Below, one piece after another: positions 26,455 through 35,000 of a stretch of 64,000 nt of DNA. The notes beneath the pieces are model-generated. The model worked only from the letters and a program-made list of their open reading frames with translations, had not been told where the DNA came from and ran no database searches. Location: positions 62,001 to 126,000 of the forward strand of contig JBBDWK010000046.1 of assembly GCA_040902885.1 (NCBI GenBank). Direction: 5' to 3'. This DNA comes from JBBDWK01 sp040902885 (GTDB taxonomy: Bacteria > Acidobacteriota > Terriglobia > Bryobacterales > Bryobacteraceae). Every line of letters begins with the position of its first letter. Within the stretch, counting starts at the first letter, position 1. A program made the position numbers and the translations under genes.

Positions 26455-26832
26455 TCAGGAGCTGAGAACCGCCATGAGCTTCTGCTTGATCTGCTCGGAT
26501 GTGAAGGGCTTCCGGACATAACCCGACGCGCCCCGGTGCACTGCCTCCATCACCTTGTTCTCTCCTCCTTCGGTGGTAATGATGATGACCGGCACGTGCC
26601 GCCATTCGCGGTTGGACCGGATCTCTCCGAGCAACTGCAGTCCATCCATATTGGGCATGTTCAGGTCGGAAAGCACCAGCCCCACGCGCGATTGCTTCAG
26701 CACTTCGAGGGCTTCGAAACCATCGGCTGCTTCCCAAACCTCGCCGATGGCCACTCCGGACTGGCGAAGCATACGTTGCAGAATTTTCCGGATAGCCGCG
26801 GAGTCGTCGACGATCATGACATCTAAGGCCAT
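26455..26832 (-). CDS. stand-alone CheY-like response regulator
   Basis: 125 residues, a receiver domain only. The acidic pocket is VDD at residues 8-10, the phospho-acceptor is D56 (LVLSDLNMP), Thr is in IIITTEGG and Lys in GYVRKPF (K108), so all canonical residues are present. With no output domain, it is a CheY/Spo0F type switch. It ends 11 nt before the phosphotriesterase start on the same strand. Its sensor kinase is not in this window. Confidence 0.92.
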   Translation of the reverse strand: MALDVMIVDDSAAIRKILQRMLRQSGVAIGEVWEAADGFEALEVLKQSRVGLVLSDLNMPNMDGLQLLGEIRSNREWRHVPVIIITTEGGENKVMEAVHRGASGYVRKPFTSEQIKQKLMAVLSS

Positions 26833-26881
26833 CTGCCCCCCGGCTTACTGATCGGCGGTGCGGGCTGTAAGGTTTAGGCGC

Positions 26882-26887
26882 TATGAT
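26882..26887 (+). promoter_or_regulatory. -10 element (TATGAT) 8 nt before ATG: leaderless promoter candidate
   Basis: TATGAT is followed by 8 nt and ATG 26896. No ribosome-binding site fits between them. Confidence 0.45.
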
Positions 26888-26895
26888 GAACACTT

Positions 26896-27327
26896 ATGCG
26901 TACGCTTCTGAATCTCGTCCTGCTGTCCGCCCTGGCGCTGGCGCCCCTAGCCGCCGAGAAAAAGGTGGTACACCCCAAGGAATTCGCCAAGGGCCGTCCC
27001 TTCAGCCCTGGAATTCTGGCCGATGGCACGCTGTACGCCGCGGGCCAGATTGGACAGGACCTCAAGACTGGCAAGCTCCCCAGCGACTTCGAAGCCGAGG
27101 TCCGGCAGACGCTCGACAACGTTGGCCTGATCCTGAAGGAAGCGGGGATGAGCTTCGCCGACGTGGTCTCGGTAAATGTCTATCTCACCGATATGGATCT
27201 GTTCCAGCGGATGAACGCCGTTTATACGACCTATTTCAAGGAACCGCGCCCGGCGCGCACCACGGTCGGCGTGCCCAGGCTGGCCGGCCCGGCGCGCATC
27301 GAGATCACCGTCATCGCGCGCAAGTAA
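26896..27327 (+). CDS. RidA-family protein with a signal peptide (periplasmic Rid protein)
   Basis: 143 residues. The RidA/YjgF fold is clear from GILADGTLYAAGQIGQD, VRQTLDNVGLILKEAG, VVSVNVYLTDMDLFQRMN and PARTTVGVPRL; the catalytic Arg (R121) and the later Glu (E136) keep the usual spacing of 15. Classical RidA hydrolyses reactive enamine/imine intermediates in the cytosol. Here the first 20 residues (MRTLLNLVLLSALALAPLAA) look like a Sec signal peptide, so this member probably works outside the cytoplasm. Promoter and start suggest leaderless translation. Confidence 0.9.
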   Translation: MRTLLNLVLLSALALAPLAAEKKVVHPKEFAKGRPFSPGILADGTLYAAGQIGQDLKTGKLPSDFEAEVRQTLDNVGLILKEAGMSFADVVSVNVYLTDMDLFQRMNAVYTTYFKEPRPARTTVGVPRLAGPARIEITVIARK

Positions 27328-27336
27328 CAAAAAGGT

Positions 27337-28191
27337 CTACAGAGTCACCGTTCTGCGCGGGGAACTCGCGGAGTCCTTGCGGGTCGTCTTGTAGGCCCAA
27401 TGGAACTCCAGCTCATACGCCAGTGAACGCGCCAGCCCGTCCAGATCCGGAAATAGGGTGGCGTTGGTGATGTTCATGCGGTACAGCTCGCGCAACCCTT
27501 TGTCCCGCACCTTCTCGCTTGGCAGGATGAACTTCACCAGCGTATTTTCGGGATCGGGATAACCCGATAGAATCTCTTCCATCGACTCGGTGAGGATGCC
27601 CGGAATGGCGAACGTTCCGGATTGCGCGATGAGCCGCAGATTCATCGCCTGCGGCTCGCCCACGTGAAGAAACGGGATCTGCCCCTGCAGGTAATAGCGC
27701 CGGTAGTTTCCCCGGAGGCGCAGATCCATTTTGCGTGGCCGGATAATCCGCTTCTTCCGTACGGTCTGCCGTTCGAGCAGGCTGATCTGGGAAGGATTCA
27801 GCGCCCATACGGCCGCTTCACCGACGCACCGCTCCAGCGCGAAGAACGCCGCCACGTAGGGCGACCAGGTGAGATCGAGGAGGCGCGTCGGCGCGCCGTG
27901 ATGCTTCATCAGCGCGAGCCACTGAAATTCGTCGTCGGAATCCGGCGGATGAGTCAGGAAATGGTGCGCCTTACGCTTGAAGATGCGCAGGATGCGTTCT
28001 TCCTGCTGCGGCCAGACTTCGGGCTCGATCTGAAAGTCGCGGAAGTGGCGCGAGATGGTGGTGAGCAGCGGCCAGAACTCTTCGCGCTGTCCCCGAAAGG
28101 CCCAGTTGGAATAGGGGGAGTCCGTAATCAGATCGAGGAAGGCCTCCCACGATTCGACTCGAACCACCTTGTAAGGAACCGGTTCCGGCAT
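27337..28191 (-). CDS. FRG-domain protein
   Basis: 284 residues. The family motif FRG is at residues 32-34 (NWAFRGQREEFWPL), and the second signature HHGAPTRLLDLTWSPYVA lies near residue 95. FRG proteins are widespread, often in toxin or mobile contexts, and their biochemical role is not established. The gene starts 12 nt after recN on the same strand, so the two are probably one transcript. It is convergent with the RidA gene. Confidence 0.85.
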   Translation of the reverse strand: MPEPVPYKVVRVESWEAFLDLITDSPYSNWAFRGQREEFWPLLTTISRHFRDFQIEPEVWPQQEERILRIFKRKAHHFLTHPPDSDDEFQWLALMKHHGAPTRLLDLTWSPYVAAFFALERCVGEAAVWALNPSQISLLERQTVRKKRIIRPRKMDLRLRGNYRRYYLQGQIPFLHVGEPQAMNLRLIAQSGTFAIPGILTESMEEILSGYPDPENTLVKFILPSEKVRDKGLRELYRMNITNATLFPDLDGLARSLAYELEFHWAYKTTRKDSASSPRRTVTL

Positions 28192-28203
28192 ACGGGGGCG
28201 CTC

Positions 28204-29883
28204 TCAGGACGAACTCATCGCGATGAGCTGTTCGGCGTGCCTGAGGGCCTCCGGCGTGAGGCGATGTCCGGATAACATCCGGCCGATCTCCTGGGTGCGC
28301 GCGGCGCGATCGAGTTGTTCGATCGCGGCCACGGTCCGCCCGCCGGACTCGATCTTCTCGACCCGGTAGTGATGATCGGCGAAACTGGCGATCTGCGCCA
28401 GATGGGTGACGCACAGCACCTGATCGCGCGCCGCCAGGCTCTTCAGGCGGCGGCCCACTCCTTCCGCCGCGCGTCCGCCGATTCCGGTATCCACCTCGTC
28501 GAAGACCAGAGTCCGGGAAGCGCGCGCTTCCGGAGCGGCGCGTCCCGCCAGAGACGTCTTCACGGCCAGTGCGATACGCGAGATCTCGCCCCCGGAGGCG
28601 ACTTTCTCGATAGCGCGCGGATCCTCGCCAAGGTTGGGCGAGACCAGAAAGGCGACGGCATCCGCGCCGGATGCGGACCATGGCCCGGCGCCGATCTCGA
28701 TGCGGAAGACGGTGCGCTCCATGGCCAGCGCGGCCAGCTCTTTTTCCACCTCGCCTGCCAGCGCCGCGGCGGCTTGGCCGCGCTCCCCGGTGAGACGCGC
28801 GGCCAGCGCCTCGTACTCGCGCGCCAGCCGTTCGCCTTCCGAGCGGAGGGTCTCTATGCGCTCGGCGGCGTTCTCCACGGCGTCCATCTGCCCGCGCACG
28901 CTATCGAGAAACGCCTGCACCTCATCCAGAGTCTTGCCGTATTTTCGCTTGAGTTTTTCGAGCGCCGCCAGACGCGACTCCACCTCTTCCAGACGCCCGG
29001 GATTGGCTTCCAAATGCGAAACGTAATCGCGCAGAGAGAAGGAAGCCTCCTGCACCGCAATCTCCGCCGGCTGGAGCGCCTCGCGAATTTCGCCCAGGCT
29101 CGAATCGATGCGCGAAAGCTCGTCCAGACGCTTGGCCGCCAAGCGCAGCAGCGCCAGCGCCGACTCCGGCGAATCGTACAGCGCCGCGTAGGCGATGCCC
29201 GCATGCTCCTGCAGGCGGCCGAGGTTCAACAGCACGCGCCGCTCGTTCTCCAGTTCGGCGTCTTCGCCCGCCCGTGGCGATACGCTCTCGATCTCCTTGC
29301 GCTGGAACGACCACAAGTCGAGCAGCCGCAGCTTCTCCTGCTCCGAGCGCTCCAGTTCTTCCATCTCGCGCCCAGTGGTCCGCCAGCACGCATACGTCCC
29401 CGCCACCTGCGTCAGCAGGCCGTGAACGCCCGCGTACGCGTCCAGCATATGGCGCTGCGCCTCGCCGGAGAACAGAAGCTGCTGATCGTGCTGGCCGTGA
29501 ATATCGCCAAGATGGGGCGCAAGCTCGCGCAGCAGGGCCGCCGTGGCGGGGCGGCTTCCGATGAACGCGCGCGACTTGCCGTTGGCGAGAATTTCTCGCT
29601 CGATGAGCAGCTCGCCTTCCTCCACCGTGAAACCCGCGGGTTCGAGCAGGGCTTTGACGGCTTCCGTTCCGGCGACGTCGAAGATTCCGGAAATGCGTGC
29701 GCGGTCTTCGCCCGAGCGGACTGTATCCGCCGAAGCGCGCGCCCCGAACAGCAGGCCCAGGGCATCGACGACAATGGACTTGCCGCTGCCGGTCTCTCCG
29801 GTGAGCAGATTCAGGCCGCGATGAAATCTTACGCGCACGCGGTCCACGACGGCGTAATTTTCGACGACCAGCTCCAGCAGCAT
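28204..29883 (-). CDS. recN: DNA repair protein RecN
   Basis: 559 residues, the usual RecN length. Walker A TGETGSGKSIVVDALG is near residue 30, a long coiled-coil runs between about 150 and 370, then the ABC signature region (NLGEDPRAIEKVASGGEISR), Walker B TLVFDEVDTGIGG and the His switch (VTHLAQIASFADHH) follow. RecN is an SMC-like ATPase that acts in double-strand-break repair in the cytosol. TATAAT ends 8 nt before ATG 29883, implying a leaderless message. No LexA-type box was recognised. Confidence 0.96.
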   Translation of the reverse strand: MLLELVVENYAVVDRVRVRFHRGLNLLTGETGSGKSIVVDALGLLFGARASADTVRSGEDRARISGIFDVAGTEAVKALLEPAGFTVEEGELLIEREILANGKSRAFIGSRPATAALLRELAPHLGDIHGQHDQQLLFSGEAQRHMLDAYAGVHGLLTQVAGTYACWRTTGREMEELERSEQEKLRLLDLWSFQRKEIESVSPRAGEDAELENERRVLLNLGRLQEHAGIAYAALYDSPESALALLRLAAKRLDELSRIDSSLGEIREALQPAEIAVQEASFSLRDYVSHLEANPGRLEEVESRLAALEKLKRKYGKTLDEVQAFLDSVRGQMDAVENAAERIETLRSEGERLAREYEALAARLTGERGQAAAALAGEVEKELAALAMERTVFRIEIGAGPWSASGADAVAFLVSPNLGEDPRAIEKVASGGEISRIALAVKTSLAGRAAPEARASRTLVFDEVDTGIGGRAAEGVGRRLKSLAARDQVLCVTHLAQIASFADHHYRVEKIESGGRTVAAIEQLDRAARTQEIGRMLSGHRLTPEALRHAEQLIAMSSS

Positions 29884-29891
29884 TCCAGCCG

Positions 29892-29897
29892 ATTATA
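29892..29897 (-). promoter_or_regulatory. -10 element (TATAAT) 8 nt before recN ATG
   Basis: Minus-strand TATAAT, then 8 nt, then ATG 29883. It lies 26 bp from the plus-strand TATAAT at 29924-29929, so the recN and HIT-like genes share a very short divergent promoter region. Confidence 0.5.
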
Positions 29898-29923
29898 AAC
29901 CGGCTCCAATTGACAGCGGCGGA

Positions 29924-29929
29924 TATAAT
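29924..29929 (+). promoter_or_regulatory. -10 element (TATAAT) 7 nt before the HIT-like gene
   Basis: Plus-strand TATAAT, then 7 nt, then ATG 29937. A TTGACA-like sequence just upstream is too close (8 nt) to be its -35. Confidence 0.5.
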
Positions 29930-29936
29930 GACGGGG

Positions 29937-30482
29937 ATGGGCATCCCGAGGGTCGCGCTCCCGTTGCTCGCCGCGTCCGTGGTGTGGGGCGATGTGACGC
30001 AATGCGCCTGCGATCCGGGCCGGCCGGCGAGCATGGAGGCGCGCGAGTGCGGCCTTTGCCGGGAAGCCGAGAAACAACCCGAGCATGCAGGCGTGTTCTT
30101 CCTCAAAGACATCAATCCCCGCAAGCCGAACCGCTGGCTGGCGCTTCCGCGCCATCATTGGAAAATACAGCATTCGCTGGCCGGGATGACGCGCGAGCAG
30201 CGGAGCCGGCTATGGACGGAAGCCATCGCCAAGGCGCGCGAGCTTTGGGGCGATCGCTGGGCGCTCGCGGTCAACGGCGACGAGCGCCGGACTCAGTGCC
30301 ACGCTCACATCCACATCGGCAAACTGCTGAACGGAGTCGAGACCCCGAATTTCTTGGTCGTGAACGGACCGGCCGAAATTCCGGCGCCAAACGATGGCGC
30401 GGGCCTCTGGGTCCATCCGGCGGGCAACCGCCTGCACGTACACCTCGGCGAGCAACTGACCGAAACGGTGCTGCTAAGGTAG
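29937..30482 (+). CDS. exported HIT-like protein (CDP-diacylglycerol pyrophosphatase-type motif)
   Basis: 181 residues from ATG 29937 with a short leader (MGIPRVALPLLAASVVWG). A Cys pair (CGLC) and the segment FFLKDINPRKPNRWLALPRH precede the triad TQCHAHIHIGKLL, close to the HIT histidine triad as arranged in CDP-diacylglycerol pyrophosphatases. The C-terminal half (LWVHPAGNRLHVHLGEQL) is less familiar. It may hydrolyse a nucleotide-linked or phosphoanhydride substrate in the periplasm. It precedes the UxaA-type gene by 6 nt, an odd partner. HIT superfamily membership is fairly sure; the exact function is not. Confidence 0.7.
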   Translation: MGIPRVALPLLAASVVWGDVTQCACDPGRPASMEARECGLCREAEKQPEHAGVFFLKDINPRKPNRWLALPRHHWKIQHSLAGMTREQRSRLWTEAIAKARELWGDRWALAVNGDERRTQCHAHIHIGKLLNGVETPNFLVVNGPAEIPAPNDGAGLWVHPAGNRLHVHLGEQLTETVLLR

Positions 30483-30488
30483 ATCATT

Positions 30489-32027
30489 ATGGAACTGCTG
30501 GAAATCTCGAAACTGCCGACGGCGGAAAATTCCGCCATCCGTCTCACTCCGGCCGACAACATCGCCGTTGCCCGGGTGCCGCTCTCGCCGGGAATGGAAC
30601 TGAGAATCGAGGGGCTTGCGCTAACTGTGCGAGACAACGTCCCGGCCGGGCACAAGGTTGCGCTGCAGCGCATTCCCTCGGGTGAAACGGTGCGCCGCTA
30701 CGGACAATCGATCGGCACGGCGAAGGTGAACATAGAGCCGGGCCGGCATATCCACACCCACAATCTGGCGTTCCAGGAGCTGTCCTTCGCCTACGAGTTT
30801 CCTTCGGGAGAGATTGCATATCCCGATCCCGTGCGCGGCATGCCCACCTTCCTGGGCTATGTGCGCGAAGACGGCCGCGTGGGCACGCGGAATTATGTCG
30901 CCGTGGTCGCTGCGAGCAATTGCGCGGCGCATACGGCCGAATTGATTGCGCACAGTTTCGCTCCGAAAGACCTGGGGCCGAACATCGATGGCGTAGTCGC
31001 CTTCCCGCATGGCGAAGGCTGCGGCCAGGCGATCGGTCCGGACACCGACCAGCTCCGGCGCACGCTGGCCGGCGTTCTGGCGCATCCCAACGTGTGCGCC
31101 GCGATCATTCTGGGGCTGGGGTGCGAGGTCAACCAGATCGACCACTACCTGGGACCGAACGCTCCGCGCAGCAGCCGCCTCACCGGCATGACCCTGCAAG
31201 GGAGCGGCGGCACGCGAGCTACCGTGGAAGCCGCGCGCCGCAACATTCTCGAGCTGATGGAGCAGTCCGCGGGCGAGAAGCGCACCGAAGTTCCCGCTTC
31301 GAAGATCGTGCTGGGACTGAATTGCGGCGGCTCGGACTCGTTCTCGGGCATCACGGCCAATCCCGCATTGGGGGTTTGTTCGGACATGCTGGCTGAGCTA
31401 GGCGCCTCGGCGGTGCTGGCGGAAACCACGGAGATCTTCGGGGCCGAGCACCTTCTCGTCAGGCGCGCGCGGAACCGCCGGGTTGCCGAAAAGCTGCTCG
31501 GGTTCGTGACCGGCTACAAGCAATACCTCACCCGCTTCGGCGGCAGCTTCGACGACAATCCCTCGCCCGGCAACAAGGAAGGCGGGCTGTCCAACATTCT
31601 GGAGAAATCGCTGGGCGCGGTCGCCAAGGCGGGAACGTCGCCCCTGATGGACGCGGTAGACTACGCGGAGCGCATCGAGTCTCCCGGTTTCGTCTTCATG
31701 AACACGCCCGGCTACGATCCGGTATCGCTCACTGGCCTCGCGGCGGGCGGTTGCAACCTGATAGCCTTTACCACTGGTCGCGGGAGCGCCATCGGCTTCC
31801 CTTCGATCCCGGTGATCAAGATTGCCACGAACAGCCACACCTACCGGCGCATGACCGACAACATGGACGTCAACGCCGGTGCCATCGCGGATGGGGAACG
31901 GACCGTGCAGCAGATTGGGCGCGAGATATTCGAGTTGTGCCTGCGCGTGGCCTCGGGCGAGAAGACTTGCGCCGAGCGCCTCGGGCATCAGGAGTTTGTG
32001 CCATGGAAAATTGGTCCGGTGCTTTAA
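30489..32027 (+). CDS. UxaA-family dehydratase (altronate/galactarate dehydratase type), full length
   Basis: 512 residues with both family parts: an N-terminal SAF-like domain (about residues 15-95, ending ETVRRYGQSIGTAKVNIEPG) and the C-terminal catalytic region. Family motifs include GYVREDGRVGTRNYVAVV, PHGEGCGQAIGPDTDQLRR, LGLGCEVNQID, LNCGGSDSFSGITANPALG and IPVIKIATNSHTYRRM. UxaA/GarD enzymes dehydrate sugar acids (altronate, galactarate) in the cytosol, usually with Fe2+. It sits between a HIT-like gene (6 nt) and the GMC fusion (46 nt), and an enolase-superfamily enzyme follows, which supports a sugar-acid pathway. Confidence 0.9.
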   Translation: MELLEISKLPTAENSAIRLTPADNIAVARVPLSPGMELRIEGLALTVRDNVPAGHKVALQRIPSGETVRRYGQSIGTAKVNIEPGRHIHTHNLAFQELSFAYEFPSGEIAYPDPVRGMPTFLGYVREDGRVGTRNYVAVVAASNCAAHTAELIAHSFAPKDLGPNIDGVVAFPHGEGCGQAIGPDTDQLRRTLAGVLAHPNVCAAIILGLGCEVNQIDHYLGPNAPRSSRLTGMTLQGSGGTRATVEAARRNILELMEQSAGEKRTEVPASKIVLGLNCGGSDSFSGITANPALGVCSDMLAELGASAVLAETTEIFGAEHLLVRRARNRRVAEKLLGFVTGYKQYLTRFGGSFDDNPSPGNKEGGLSNILEKSLGAVAKAGTSPLMDAVDYAERIESPGFVFMNTPGYDPVSLTGLAAGGCNLIAFTTGRGSAIGFPSIPVIKIATNSHTYRRMTDNMDVNAGAIADGERTVQQIGREIFELCLRVASGEKTCAERLGHQEFVPWKIGPVL

Positions 32028-32073
32028 CGGGAAACGGATTGACCTGATCGACTACAACTGACGGGAGGCCGCA

Positions 32074-35000
32074 ATGCCGACGCTGGCGAATGCCTGGAAG
32101 GATCGCAGTAAATCCTACGATTTCATCGTAATTGGCTCGGGCTACGGAGGGGCCATCACCGCGGCCCGTATTGCAACGGCCGGCCTGGAGCCCAAGCCGT
32201 CCGTCTGCATCCTCGAAAGGGGCAAAGAGTGGCCTGTCGGAACGTTTCCGGATCGCATCGAAAACGCCACGCAGGAGTTTCGCAGCGATCTGAATCCGCT
32301 CGGGTTGTACGAGATTCTGAATCATCGCGACATTTCCGTGGTGAAAGGCTCCGGCCTGGGTGGCACGTCGCTCATCAATGCGAATGTCGCCATTGTGCCG
32401 GACCGCGAAATCTTCGAACGAGCGGAATGGCCGCGTTCGTTGAAGTATGACGAGCTGCTCCCCTTTTACGTCCAGGCCCGTCAAACGCTCGATGCGGGGC
32501 GGCATCCGCGGGCGGCGGCACTGGCCAAAGTACAGGCGCTCGACCAGCGCGCCGCTCAGTTGGGTCTGAAAGCCGACCCGTTAAACATTGCCGTCAATTT
32601 CAAAGAGTTCCCGAATGGAAAGAACCCTCACGGCGTGGAGCAGAAGCCGTGCATCGATTGCGGGGACTGCGTATCCGGCTGCAATGTCGGCGCCAAGAAT
32701 ACCCTAGCCATGAACTTTCTGCCGATGGCGCGCAACGCGGGCGCGCACATCTTTACGCAAACCAAAGTGGAGTGGATCGAGAAGCTGAACGGGGGCGGCT
32801 GGCGGATTCACGGGAAGCATTACGAGGGTCCGCACAACAGCAAAAAGTTCAAGCTGGACGCCCGAAACGTAATTCTCGCGGCAGGGTCGGTGAATTCCAC
32901 CGAGATCCTGTTGCGGTCCGAGATGCACGGTTTGCAGGTGTCGCCCGCACTCGGCACCCGATTCAGCGGCAACGGCAATTTCTTCGGTTTGGCATACAAC
33001 AGCGACGTGGTTACCAATGTCCTCGGCTACGGTACTCGCCGCACGCCTGGCCAAGGTGAGGCTCTCCAGCCCGGACCGACCATCGTCAGCGCGATCCGTT
33101 ATACGAACCTGCCCGCGGATCGCCGCATCGCGGTTGAAGATCTCTCCTTCCCGAGCGCCGCGGTTGCCGGCGCGCAAGCGGTCTTTCCCCTTTTGGGCGG
33201 CGTGGATACCGATCTCGGCGATGAAGACGCCGAGCGCCAGCGTGTGAAACGCGACGCCCTTCCCGGCGACCAGTACCGGTCGGATGGAGCGCTCAATCAC
33301 ACCATGTTTTACCTGGTGACGGGTCCCGACGACGCCCGCGGCACGATCGTGTTTGAGGCGCCCTGGTTCGAGCGCGACGGCCGGATCAAGATCGAGTGGG
33401 ACAACGCAGGCAGGCAAGTGCTGTTCACGCGCATCAATGAGGAACTGCGCCGGCATGCCCGCGCCCTTGGCGGCTCATTTGTGTCCAGCCCGCTCTGGAA
33501 CATTATGGATCTCCGCCGTCTGATCACGGTGCATCCGCTCGGCGGATGTCCCATGGGCGAAGATTACCTGCACGGAGCCGTCGACGAATTCGGAAGAGTG
33601 TTCGCGCAGGATGGCAACGTTCACGAAGGACTGTTTGTCGCCGATGGGGCCATTGTGCCGTCCGCGACGGGCGTGAACCCGTTTCTGACGATTTCGGCTC
33701 TGGCTGAGCGCATCGCACAGCGCAAGATCGAACAGATGCAGGGTAATGAGTATCCGGAACCGCAAGTGCAGGTCAGCTTCGCCGGCTTCGACCCTGTCGA
33801 ACTTTCCAAAGCCAGCGAGTCCGAGCTGGAAAGGATTTTCCGGCGAACTCCCAGCCTGGGGATCGACAGCATGATGAACGGCGGGGGAACGACCATCGAT
33901 ACCGGCAGCAAGATCGTTCGCAACGATGAATACTGGAAGGGCTTCTTCCCCCGCGGTCACATTCTGAATGCCATGTCGTCCGCCATCTTTACGGGATTCA
34001 AGAAAGAGTTCCACAAGGAAGGCAAGCGATATGTGGGCATCACGAGCGATACGGATGGCCGCATCAGGGCGCGCAATGAGCTCGAAGAGGTCGAGCTGAA
34101 GCAGGCCAAAGGCACGCTCGAAGCAGGCAAATACATTCTGCTGAACTATCTCGATCCTCCGTGGCAGGGCTATTACGACATCATTAAGCAGATCAATGAA
34201 GACCTGCTCATCGGCCGCGTTTACCTGGGACAGTATCCGAACGGCATTCGCGTGTTCACTTTTCCGATGACGCGCACCTACGGGTTCGATCAGATGACCG
34301 TGACGGACCATCAATCCGTATACGCCTCCGGTTCCGTGCCGTCAAACGACGACCTCGCGGGCGTGTGGCGGATGGATGTGATCTCGAACGCAAACCATGC
34401 CGGCAGCGCCGCCTACCTGAAGTTCGACCTCAAACCGGACGGGAGACTGGAGAGCCGGTATCAATTCATGGGGCTCGTGGAAGGGTTGTTGATTTCCAAC
34501 ATTACGCAGGACCACTTCCAGTTGAACGACTTTACGCCTTTCCACGACGAGATCCGCAAGATCGACGGCGATTTCATGGTTGGCAAATGGGTCACCGGTC
34601 TGCCTCCCGGAATCGCGACTGTCCTGGGAAGCGGCTCCCTCGGCATCTTCCATGTCGAAAAGGACGGACAGTTCGGCTTTTATTACACGCTCACCCGAAC
34701 GGACCGCAAGGAGTTTCCAACCAACACTCTACTGCGGCCCTTCCTCGACGTTCAGCTTCCCGACGGGCTTGGGATGACGTTCGACGAGGAAATGGTCGGA
34801 TGGTTTGCGGAAGGAGCTTCCGAGCCAACCTCCGTCAAACCCAGCACCGCCGTGGATTGCAGCTTCAACGTCCGGATGACCATACGGGATCTGAACGAGT
34901 TCATCGACGGATGGGAGCACGAGGCTGCCTTGAAAGGAACCATCTCGTTCGGAAGTCTCGCCGGCGAGGGACCCGTGACCTTCCCGGTTGACGAGCGGAG

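Noticed and set aside
28315..29898. 527-residue plus-strand frame opposite recN
   Set aside because: RecN on the minus strand has all its motifs; the opposite frame shows only shadow-type composition.
29910..29929. TTGACA followed by TATAAT
   Set aside because: Only 8 nt separate them; a -35/-10 pair needs about 17.
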